5,032 bases of DNA from an uncultured Clostridia bacterium. GTDB taxonomy: Bacteria > Bacillota > Clostridia > TANB77 > CAG-508. Position 1 is the stretch's first letter, and the number at the start of each line of letters is the position of its first letter. The stretch covers positions 1 to 5,032 of the forward strand of contig CANRFE010000090.1 in NCBI GenBank assembly GCA_947629805.1, read 5' to 3'. The notes beneath the pieces were generated by a model, which saw only the letters and a list, made by a program, of their open reading frames with translations, was not told where the DNA came from and ran no database searches. The position numbers and the translations under genes were made by a program. Below, one piece after another: positions 1 to 5,032 of the stretch.

Positions 1-1
1 A

Positions 2-658
2 AGTGTACATACTATTAGGTTGTTACTAAGTAATTTGGGTATGTTTATAGTAACATTTATTATAGGCTTAAAAGAAAAATCTTCTTATCAAACCAAGCAA
101 ATTCAAGCTTTAGAAGAAAATCCATTTTTAACAAAAGAAAAAATAGAACTAGCCAAATGGATTGCAAAAAAATATTTTTGTAATTTAGCAGATGCTATGA
201 AATTAATGTTACCACCCGGTACCAAAACAACCAAAACAGAAAATAGAATGAAAGAAAAAACCAATACCTTTGTATATTTGAAAAAACAAGAAGAGGAAAT
301 AGAACAAGAAATAGAACAGAAAAAAATAAAATCCGAAAAACAAATTCGTGTTTTGCGTTTTTTAATGGAAAATGATGCTATTACAACAAGTGATTTAGAA
401 ATTTTCACAGATACCTCTAGAGCCATTCTAAAAACATTAGAAAAGAATGGTTATATTGAATTTGTAGAAAAACAAGTAGAAAGAAATCCTTTTTTACACA
501 AAGAAATCCAAAAAAATAAGAAATTAGTCTTGAATACAGAACAACAAGAAGCATATAAAAAAATAGAACAAGCAATAGAAAAAGAACAATATAAACAATT
601 TTTATTATTTGGAATTACTGGCTCTCGGAAAAACCGAAATTTATTTACAAACCATTGA
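2..658 (+). CDS. priA: PriA N-terminal part: DNA-binding and winged-helix domains (partial)
   Basis: This is the first reading frame of the split priA, open to the left edge of the window. A TTG at 20 could be read as a start, but there is no ribosome binding site before it and the frame stays open upstream, so it is more likely internal. Counting from that TTG, residues 13-70 resemble the end of the PriA 3'-DNA-binding domain, including GLKEKSSY, LAKWIAKKY and the well-conserved MLPPGTK (63-69). Residues 87-107 are a charged linker rich in Glu, Gln and Lys, with a 12-base tandem repeat (296-319) encoding EIEQ twice. Residues 105-155 look like the winged-helix domain. LNTEQQEAY (171-179) is the helicase Q-like motif, and FLLFGITGS (194-202) begins Walker A. 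After that the frame goes wrong, and the last ten residues are frameshift noise. Residues 1-12 do not show the usual VPFG-type N-terminal motif. Confidence 0.85.
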   Translation, partial: SVHTIRLLLSNLGMFIVTFIIGLKEKSSYQTKQIQALEENPFLTKEKIELAKWIAKKYFCNLADAMKLMLPPGTKTTKTENRMKEKTNTFVYLKKQEEEIEQEIEQKKIKSEKQIRVLRFLMENDAITTSDLEIFTDTSRAILKTLEKNGYIEFVEKQVERNPFLHKEIQKNKKLVLNTEQQEAYKKIEQAIEKEQYKQFLLFGITGSRKNRNLFTNH

Positions 659-2135
659 AAAGGTAATAAACAAAGGAAAAACAAGTATTATGCTTGTACC
701 AGAAATTTCTTTAACGCCTCAGATGGTAGAACGTTTTATGGCAAGGTTTGGAAAAGAGAAAATTGCTGTTTTACATAGCAAATTATCCATTGGAGAACGT
801 TATGATGCTTGGCAAAAAATTGTACAAGGAAAAGTAAATATTATTATTGGGGCAAGGTCTGCTATTTTTGCACCAGTAAAAAATTTAGGCATTATTATTA
901 TGGACGAAGAACATGATGCTTCTTATCAGTCGGAAATGACTCCTAGGTATAATGCAAAAGAAATAGCAGAAAAACTAGCAATGCAATATGCGTGCCCTTT
1001 GCTTTTGGGTAGTGCTACACCAGATATGAAAACGTATTATAGGGCAGAAAATAAAGAAATAGAATTGTTAGAATTAACAAAAAGGGCCAATGCTTCGCAA
1101 TTGCCTAAGGTAGAAATTATCGATTTAAGGGAAGAATTACAACAAGGAAATCATTCTATGTTAAGTAGAAAGTTACAAGAAGAAATCCAAAAAAATTTGG
1201 AAAGAAAGGAACAAACCATTCTATTTTTGAACAGAAGAGGCTATTCTACCTTTGTAATGTGTAGAGACTGTGGCTATACAGTAAAATGTAAAAACTGCAA
1301 TATAACAATGACCTATCATTTAAAGCAAGATAAGCTAAAGTGTCATTACTGTGGGTATGAAGTAGAGAAAGTAACCATTTGTCCTGTGTGTAAAAGTAAA
1401 AATATTCGTTATTTTGGAACAGGAACACAAAAACTAGAACAAGAAGTACAAAGATTATTTCCTACAGCCACAACTATTCGTATGGATATTGATACCGTAA
1501 GCAAAAAAAATTCACATGAGGAAATATTACAGCATTTTAAAGAACAAGAAATTGACATATTAATAGGAACGCAAATGGTAGTAAAAGGACATCACTTTCC
1601 TAAAGTAACCTTAGTAGGGGTAATAGCAGCAGATAGTAGTTTAAATATAGAAGACTTTCGTGCCAATGAAAGGACCTTCCAAATATTAACACAAGTAGCA
1701 GGACGTGCAGGAAGAGAAAATTTAGAAGGCAGGGTTATAATTCAAACCTACAATCCAGACAATTTGGCAATAGAACAAGCAAAAAAACAAGATTATGAAG
1801 AATTTTACAAAAATGAATGGAAAATTCGAAAGCAGTTGAAATATCCGCCATTTTGCGATATAATAGAAATTGGTTTTCAAGCAAAAGACGAGCAAGAAGT
1901 TATAAAACAAGCCAAAAGAATACATAGTTACTTAAAAAATAGAATTCTTTCAGAAAAAATAGGAATTCTATTATATAGTCCAGTACCAGCGCCTATTGAT
2001 AAAATAAAAAATAAATATCGTTGGCGCATCATGATTAAATGTTTATATAATGAGCAAGTAAATGCATTATTGCAAGATGCTTTTACACAAAACGAAAATA
2101 AAAAAGGAGTGACACAAACGGTTTATTACCTTTAA
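609..2135 (+). CDS. priA: PriA C-terminal part: helicase and zinc-binding domains
   Basis: This is the second reading frame of priA. Its nominal TTG start at 609 lies inside the Walker A region and has no ribosome binding site; genuine PriA sequence starts at residue 7 (GKTEIYLQ). Superfamily 2 helicase motifs follow in order: LVPEISLTPQ (29-38), GARSA (81-85), the Walker B box DEEH (99-102), GSATP (134-138), LFLNRRGYS (206-213 region), GTQMVVKGHHFP (320-331) and QVAGRAGR (362-369). Eight cysteines in four CxxC pairs (218/221, 227/230, 245/248, 258/261) lie at 1260-1391. They form the two zinc sites that PriA uses for primosome assembly. The C-terminal domain (about 405-508) has the expected KYPPF and SPVPAPI motifs. 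A protein made from this frame alone would lack the P-loop and the DNA-binding domain, so it could not be an ATP-driven helicase. def follows after 32 bases. Confidence 0.95.
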   Translation: MELLALGKTEIYLQTIEKVINKGKTSIMLVPEISLTPQMVERFMARFGKEKIAVLHSKLSIGERYDAWQKIVQGKVNIIIGARSAIFAPVKNLGIIIMDEEHDASYQSEMTPRYNAKEIAEKLAMQYACPLLLGSATPDMKTYYRAENKEIELLELTKRANASQLPKVEIIDLREELQQGNHSMLSRKLQEEIQKNLERKEQTILFLNRRGYSTFVMCRDCGYTVKCKNCNITMTYHLKQDKLKCHYCGYEVEKVTICPVCKSKNIRYFGTGTQKLEQEVQRLFPTATTIRMDIDTVSKKNSHEEILQHFKEQEIDILIGTQMVVKGHHFPKVTLVGVIAADSSLNIEDFRANERTFQILTQVAGRAGRENLEGRVIIQTYNPDNLAIEQAKKQDYEEFYKNEWKIRKQLKYPPFCDIIEIGFQAKDEQEVIKQAKRIHSYLKNRILSEKIGILLYSPVPAPIDKIKNKYRWRIMIKCLYNEQVNALLQDAFTQNENKKGVTQTVYYL

Positions 2136-2155
2136 GTGTTTCTAAAAGAAAAACA

Positions 2156-2161
2156 AGGAGG
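2156..2161 (+). promoter_or_regulatory. Ribosome binding site of def
   Basis: AGGAGG, part of a longer AAGGAGGGG run, lies 6 bases before the ATG at 2168. It is a near-perfect anti-16S match and supports this start for def. Confidence 0.85.
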
Positions 2162-2167
2162 GGAAAA

Positions 2168-2653
2168 ATGGCAATTCGAAATATTAGAGAAGAAGGAGAC
2201 GAAATATTAAGGAAGAAATCCAGAGAAGTAGAAAGCATAGATGACAAAATAAAAGAGTTGTTAGAGGATATGGTAGAAACAATGCATAAATATAATGGAG
2301 TTGGACTAGCTGCTGTACAAGTAGGAATCTTAAAAAGAGTTATTGTAATAGATTTATACGATGAAAAAGGTCCAATGAAATTAATTAATCCTATTATTAT
2401 AAAAGAAAAAGGAGAACAAGAGGTAGAAGAAGGCTGTTTAAGTTTTCCTAATAAGTATGCTAAAATGATAAGACCAAAAGAAGTAACAATAGAAGCACTA
2501 GATGAAAATGGAAAGAAAATAAAAATCAATGCCAAAGATTTATTGGCGCAAGCGCTATGTCATGAAATTGATCACTTAAATGGGATTGTTTTTACCGATA
2601 AAATGATTCCAGGTACTTTAGAATATGTAGAACCGAAAGAAGAAACAAAATAA
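2168..2653 (+). CDS. def: Peptide deformylase, type 1
   Basis: The enzyme removes the N-formyl group from the first methionine of new proteins at the ribosome exit, and is a metal-dependent (normally Fe2+) hydrolase. All three family motifs are present: GVGLAAVQ (44-51, with Gln51 in the active site), EEGCLSFP (87-94) and HEIDHLNG (132-139). The metal ligands are Cys90, His132 and His136, and Glu133 is the catalytic base. Leu after the motif-2 cysteine and the short length (161 residues) fit the bacterial type 1 class; Staphylococcus and Bacillus type 2 enzymes are longer. The N-terminus AIRNIREEGDEILRKKS is typical. It sits between priA and fmt, 18 bases before fmt, so it is very probably co-transcribed with its functional partner. 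No defects are seen. Confidence 0.97.
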   Translation: MAIRNIREEGDEILRKKSREVESIDDKIKELLEDMVETMHKYNGVGLAAVQVGILKRVIVIDLYDEKGPMKLINPIIIKEKGEQEVEEGCLSFPNKYAKMIRPKEVTIEALDENGKKIKINAKDLLAQALCHEIDHLNGIVFTDKMIPGTLEYVEPKEETK

Positions 2654-2655
2654 AA

Positions 2656-2661
2656 AAGGAG
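2656..2661 (+). promoter_or_regulatory. Ribosome binding site of fmt
   Basis: AAGGAG lies just after the def stop codon and 10 bases before the ATG at 2672. It supports separate initiation of fmt within a shared transcript. Confidence 0.75.
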
Positions 2662-2671
2662 AAAAATAAAG

Positions 2672-3658
2672 ATGTTTCGAATTTTATTTATGGGAACGCC
2701 CGATTTTGCAAAAGAATCTTTACAAAACTTAAAAGAAGCAAATTATGATATCATCGGAGTAGTAACCAATCCAGATAAACCAAAGGGAAGAGGCATGAAC
2801 ATGGTATTTTCTCCCGTGAAAGAATATGCCATGGAACAAAAGCTTCCTATTTATCAACCAGAAAAGGTAAAAAATAATGTAGAATTTTTAGAAACTATTC
2901 GAAAATTAAAGCCAGACATTATTTGTGTAGTGGCTTATGGAAAAATTTTACCAAAAGAAATTTTAGAAATACCACAATATGGCTGTATTAATGTACATGC
3001 TTCTCTCCTTCCAAAATATAGAGGGGCAGCACCTATTCAGTGGGCCGTATTGAATGGAGATAAAAAAACAGGTGTTACGACCATGTATATGGATGCAAAC
3101 ATGGATACAGGAGATATCATTTTAAGTAAAGAAACAGTAATTGGAGAAGAAGAAACAACAGGGGAACTTTGGGATAGACTTTCTAAAATAGGAGGAGAAC
3201 TTTTAGTAGAAACTTTAAGAAAAATAGAAGAAGGAACAGCTACAAGAACGAAACAAGGAGAAAATTTTAGCTTAGCACCTATGTTAACAAAAGAAATGGC
3301 AAAAATTCATTGGGAAGAACAAACAGCAGAACAAATTCATAACTTAGTAAGAGGTTTCAACCCTATCATGGGAGCATATACTTTCCTACATGGGAAAAAG
3401 TTAAAAATTTGGAGAGTAAAGTTACGAACAGAACAAGAATTAATCAGTATTTTTCCGGAGTTAGAAGAGTATTCCTTTAAGTTACCAGAAATCATGGAAG
3501 GAACGGTTTTATTTGCAAGTGATAAAAAAGGTCTTTTTGTTAAAGCAAAAGGAGGTATTCTTGAGGTAAAAGAAATACAAGGAGAAAGTGGCAAGAGAAT
3601 GCAAGCAACCGACTTTTTACGAGGAAATAGTATTTTAGCAGGAGATGTTTTAGAATAA
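2672..3658 (+). CDS. fmt: Methionyl-tRNA formyltransferase
   Basis: The enzyme transfers a formyl group from 10-formyl-tetrahydrofolate to the methionine on initiator tRNA, which marks it for translation initiation. The N-terminal Rossmann-type formyltransferase domain (about 1-205) begins with RILFMGTPDFA. It contains NPDKPKGRG (33-41) and the folate-binding loop SLLPKYRGAAPIQ (111-123). The catalytic residues Asn107, His109 and Asp145 (in MDTGDII) correspond to E. coli Asn106, His108 and Asp144. The C-terminal tRNA-binding domain (about 206-328) includes LVRGFNPIMGAYT and ends with DFLRGNSILAGDVLE, the usual family ending. At 328 residues it is slightly longer than the typical 310-317; the extra length is a short insertion near residues 253-272. 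It is the last gene of the cluster: a terminator begins six bases after its stop, and rsmB, which often follows in Bacillota, is not there. Confidence 0.97.
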   Translation: MFRILFMGTPDFAKESLQNLKEANYDIIGVVTNPDKPKGRGMNMVFSPVKEYAMEQKLPIYQPEKVKNNVEFLETIRKLKPDIICVVAYGKILPKEILEIPQYGCINVHASLLPKYRGAAPIQWAVLNGDKKTGVTTMYMDANMDTGDIILSKETVIGEEETTGELWDRLSKIGGELLVETLRKIEEGTATRTKQGENFSLAPMLTKEMAKIHWEEQTAEQIHNLVRGFNPIMGAYTFLHGKKLKIWRVKLRTEQELISIFPELEEYSFKLPEIMEGTVLFASDKKGLFVKAKGGILEVKEIQGESGKRMQATDFLRGNSILAGDVLE

Positions 3659-3663
3659 AAAAG

Positions 3664-3700
3664 AATCCCACTATAAAATCATATAGTGGGATTTTTTTTT
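3664..3700. terminator. Rho-independent terminator, probably bidirectional
   Basis: A perfect 12-bp stem (3664-3675 with 3682-3693, AATCCCACTATA against its complement) has a 6-base loop and runs into nine T's (3692-3700). It directly follows fmt. On the other strand the A-run at 3657-3662 gives a T-run after the same hairpin, interrupted by one C. It can therefore also end transcripts of the convergent gene that stops at 3711. Confidence 0.93.
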
Positions 3701-3710
3701 GTAAAAAATA

Positions 3711-4289
3711 TTATCCAATTTGCACATGACGGCATCCTATAAGTTCTCCATGACAACAAAATGTTTCGGCGTTAATGGTATTATTATTACAATCACAATC
3801 TTCATTAATAAAAATGTGTTTTGCAACAATCTTACCGGAAGCGTTATTGCCGAGAATACATACTTCACGAGCGATAATGTGATTCGAATAATTATCTCCT
3901 GATACATAGAAATCTTGCCTAGTAGTAACACAGTCCGAATCGTTATTACCAGATACCAAATAATTGAGAGCTGTAATATCGCCACATATACTTGCGCTTC
4001 CACCAACTTCAATGTTTCCATCGGAAACAATAGGATAGGTATCTAAGTGTTTTGCTACCCAAATATCTCCATCTTTTATAGAAATATTCGTAGCACTTAC
4101 AAGATATTGGCAGACAATGTCTCCTCCTACAACACAAATGTAGGATTTGTAGTTGGCAAAAGTAAGAGTGCCGGAAACAATAAGGCTGCCATTGGTAATA
4201 TGAACATCACCTAAAATAATAAGGTCACCTGTGAAGATATAATCTTCGTTTTCCAAAGTAAAATTTTTTAAGATCCGTTCTTCTTGCAT
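3711..4289 (-). CDS. Unrecognised cysteine-rich, beta-solenoid-like protein
   Basis: I do not recognise this 192-residue protein. The ATG at 4289 is chosen because AGGAGG lies 7 bases before it; a TTG at 4295 is only 1 base from that site. There is no signal peptide or membrane segment, so a cytoplasmic location is inferred. After a short charged N-terminus, the chain alternates hydrophobic residues with turns of Gly, Asp and Asn throughout. From residue 110 repeats are visible starting at Y110, F127, V143, I159 and T176 (spacing 17, 16, 16, 17), for example YLVSGNND, FYVSGDNY and VCILGNNA. The first half shows similar 16-22-residue units (GDLIILGD, SLIVSGTL, NIEVGGSA). This suggests a right-handed beta-helix, as in bactofilins or left-over carbohydrate-binding folds, but no family motif confirms that. 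Ten cysteines, six of them after residue 140 (including CDC and CC), are unusual. The gene converges on fmt and diverges from the prepilin-like gene. Confidence 0.85.
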   Translation of the reverse strand: MQEERILKNFTLENEDYIFTGDLIILGDVHITNGSLIVSGTLTFANYKSYICVVGGDIVCQYLVSATNISIKDGDIWVAKHLDTYPIVSDGNIEVGGSASICGDITALNYLVSGNNDSDCVTTRQDFYVSGDNYSNHIIAREVCILGNNASGKIVAKHIFINEDCDCNNNTINAETFCCHGELIGCRHVQIG

Positions 4290-4296
4290 TTGCAAT

Positions 4297-4302
4297 CCTC
4301 CT
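4297..4302 (-). promoter_or_regulatory. Ribosome binding site deciding the solenoid-gene start
   Basis: On the minus strand AAGGAGGA is followed by TTGCAAATG. The AGGAGG core is 7 bases from the ATG at 4289 but only 1 base from the TTG at 4295, so the ATG is the likely start. Confidence 0.8.
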
Positions 4303-4312
4303 TATTCAAAAA

Positions 4313-4326
4313 AACTAATTTTAGTT
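4313..4326. repeat. Small inverted repeat in the solenoid-gene leader
   Basis: AACTAA-TT-TTAGTT is a perfect 6-bp inverted repeat. It sits between the predicted transcription start (about 4329) and the ribosome binding site (4302) of the minus-strand gene, where an operator could lie. It is short and AT-rich, so chance is a real alternative. Confidence 0.3.
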
Positions 4327-4335
4327 ACATGTATG

Positions 4336-4364
4336 AGTATAACATATACAAATGAAAAAAACAA
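4336..4364 (-). promoter_or_regulatory. Sigma-A-type promoter of the solenoid-protein gene
   Basis: On the minus strand TTGTTT (4364-4359) and TATACT (4341-4336) are separated by 17 bases. A TG one base before the -10 box (TGTTATACT) makes it an extended -10 promoter. Transcription should start near 4329, giving a leader of about 40 bases before the ATG at 4289. This is a motif match only. Confidence 0.65.
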
Positions 4365-4399
4365 CAAAATTGAAATTTTTATGAATCCAAAAAAAATAC

Positions 4400-4428
4400 T
4401 TGACAGAGGAGTAAAGAAAGAATAAAAT
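4400..4428 (+). promoter_or_regulatory. Sigma-A-type promoter of the prepilin-like gene
   Basis: A perfect TTGACA (4400-4405), a 17-base spacer and TAAAAT (4423-4428, one mismatch to consensus) form a strong housekeeping promoter. A-rich sequence just upstream (4388-4397) could act as an UP element. The predicted start near 4435 leaves an A-rich untranslated leader of about 90 bases, in which I see no clear hairpin or riboswitch. Confidence 0.75.
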
Positions 4429-4524
4429 GAAAATGCAAAAGAATAACAACTTATAAACATAACGTGCTAAGAATAAAAAAACAAAGTGCGGAAAAACTAA
4501 GGAAAAATAAGGAGGAAAAGAAAC

Positions 4525-5032
4525 ATGAGAAACAACAAAGGCATTACGTTAGTAGCGCTAATTATCACGATTATTATTTTAATTATTTTGGCAGGAATTA
4601 GCATTAATTTGGTATTAGGAGAAAATGGACTTTTTGGAAGAGCATGGCAGGCAAGAGAGGATTATGCAAAAGCAGAGCAAGATGAGCAAGCAACTTTTAA
4701 TGCTTTATTAGCCGAAATTGATAAAATAGGACAAGGAGGAAGCTCAGGAACTACACCAGACGAACCAGTAAAAGAGCCCACTACAACAGCAGAAGCTGTA
4801 AAGCAACCACAACACACATTTAATAAAAATATACCAGTACAAGATGAATACGGTAATTCCGTAGTAATACCAGCAGGATTTCATATTGTACCAAATGGAA
4901 TAGATGATGTAGAATATAAATATTCCACTAACACAGGAATACCAACAGTACAAGATGGAATCGTAATAGCAGATGAAGAAGGAAACCAATTTGTATGGAT
5001 ACCAGTAGGAAATATAAAAAATAAAGAAGGTG
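4525..5032 (+). CDS. Prepilin-like surface protein with FGE-like domain start (3' partial)
   Basis: The ATG at 4525 follows AAGGAGG (4509-4515) by 9 bases, and the frame is open to the right edge (169 residues seen). The N-terminus MRNNKG followed by ITLVALIITIIILIILAG is a type IV prepilin-like leader. A short basic part ends in Gly6, the expected cleavage point for a prepilin peptidase, followed by a membrane helix (7-23). Position +5 of the mature protein is Ala, not the usual Glu. Residues 35-68 look like the amphipathic continuation of that helix. Residues 69-95 are a Gly/Ser, then Pro/Thr/Glu linker. From about 104 a beta-rich exported domain begins (VVIPAGFHIVPNG), ending in DGIVIADEEGNQFVWIPVG (144-162). 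That motif resembles the start of SUMF1/formylglycine-generating-enzyme-like domains in surface proteins of gut Clostridia, an assignment made from memory of the family. The protein is probably anchored in the membrane with its large C-terminal part outside. The function is unknown, and the catalytic part, if any, lies outside the window. Confidence 0.85.
   Translation, partial: MRNNKGITLVALIITIIILIILAGISINLVLGENGLFGRAWQAREDYAKAEQDEQATFNALLAEIDKIGQGGSSGTTPDEPVKEPTTTAEAVKQPQHTFNKNIPVQDEYGNSVVIPAGFHIVPNGIDDVEYKYSTNTGIPTVQDGIVIADEEGNQFVWIPVGNIKNKEG

Larger units (their letters stand above)
2..2135 (+). pseudogene. priA: priA as one gene: frameshifted and 5'-truncated
   Basis: Two overlapping reading frames (2-658 and 609-2135) together make one PriA, the helicase that reloads the replisome at stalled forks. 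The frames join at the Walker A motif. The bases at 620-635 read GGC TCT C GGA AAA ACC. Dropping the single C at 626 (or the T at 625) restores the canonical GSGKT followed by EIYLQ. As written, the first frame gives GSRKN and ends at 658. Without the extra base the gene has about 710 codons in the window. PriA is usually about 730-830 residues, so roughly 20-60 codons are probably missing on the left. The downstream motifs show no decay, so I favour a sequencing or assembly error or a very recent mutation over an old pseudogene. No typical slippery signal is present. A +1 slip on the A5 run (629-633) would give GSRKT, which still lacks the motif glycine. Identity of the gene is very secure; whether it is broken in the living cell is not. 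Confidence 0.9.

Noticed and set aside
20..22. TTG as the start codon of priA
   Set aside because: There is no ribosome binding site before it, the frame is open to the window edge, and starting here would omit much of the DNA-binding domain. It is more likely internal to a gene that starts outside.
296..319. 12-base tandem repeat as a contingency locus
   Set aside because: There are only two copies, they keep the frame, and they encode a charged linker (EIEQEIEQ). Copy changes would not shift the frame.
626..635. Programmed frameshift in priA on the A5 run
   Set aside because: A run of five A's is short for slippage, no stimulatory hairpin or typical slippery heptamer was seen, and slipping there would give GSRKT, which still lacks the Walker A glycine.
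1590..1604. GHHF in the PriA helicase motif as an unusual substitution
   Set aside because: The His-His form also occurs in E. coli PriA (KGHHFPDVTLV), so it is normal family variation.
3720..4030. Other open frames overlapping the solenoid-protein gene on both strands
   Set aside because: They lack ribosome binding sites and protein-like composition, and they overlap a better frame that has a promoter, a ribosome binding site and a regular repeat pattern.
4366..4379. AAAATT-GA-AATTTT inverted repeat between the promoters
   Set aside because: It is made almost only of A and T in an AT-rich spacer, so it is likely to occur by chance.
4428..4457. Nine-codon leader peptide (MKMQKNNNL) before the prepilin-like gene
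   Set aside because: Its first ATG overlaps the -10 box and lies upstream of the predicted transcription start. It has no ribosome binding site and no attenuator-like hairpin follows.
4744..4989. Minus-strand frame rich in Trp, Tyr and Cys opposite the prepilin-like gene
   Set aside because: It is the antisense shadow of ACA/CCA/GTA-rich codons in the + strand gene, has no ribosome binding site and has an implausible composition.

Overview
The window looks like chromosomal DNA from a low-GC, Gram-positive anaerobe, probably an uncultured gut-type member of the Clostridia. The reasons are strongly A-rich coding strands, AAGGAGG-type ribosome binding sites, the priA-def-fmt gene order that is common in Bacillota, and a prepilin-like leader (KGITLVAL...) of a kind frequent in gut Clostridia. 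The taxonomic placement is inference; no rRNA or other marker gene is present.

Positions 1-3658 (+ strand) hold a tightly packed housekeeping cluster. It starts inside priA (replication-restart helicase), whose beginning lies outside the window, and continues with def (peptide deformylase) and fmt (methionyl-tRNA formyltransferase). Gaps are 32 and 18 bases, so co-transcription is likely. fmt and def act at opposite ends of one process: Fmt formylates initiator Met-tRNA, and Def removes the formyl group from new proteins. priA is broken in this sequence: one extra base near position 626 falls inside the Walker A (ATP-binding) motif and splits the gene into two reading frames. Every later helicase and zinc motif is intact, so the lesion is either very recent or a sequence error. 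The first 60 bases also match the expected PriA N-terminus poorly.

Positions 3664-3700 form a strong hairpin terminator. It has A-runs on one side and T-runs on the other, so it can serve both fmt and the convergent gene that follows.

Positions 3711-4289 (- strand) encode an unrecognised, cysteine-rich soluble protein of 192 residues. Its sequence falls into 16-18-residue repeats like the rungs of a beta-solenoid. Positions 4296-4524 are a divergent intergenic region with one good sigma-A-type promoter in each direction and small palindromes near the minus-strand start. From 4525 to the right edge (+ strand) runs an incomplete gene for a prepilin-like surface protein. It has a class III-type prepilin leader without the usual Glu at +5, a charged helix, a Gly/Ser/Thr/Pro linker, and the beginning of an extracellular domain with a motif (GNQFVWIPVG) reminiscent of formylglycine-generating-enzyme-like (SUMF1) domains.

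The most interesting material is the right-hand third: the uncharacterised solenoid protein and the divergent prepilin-like protein. Nothing here proves that they work together.
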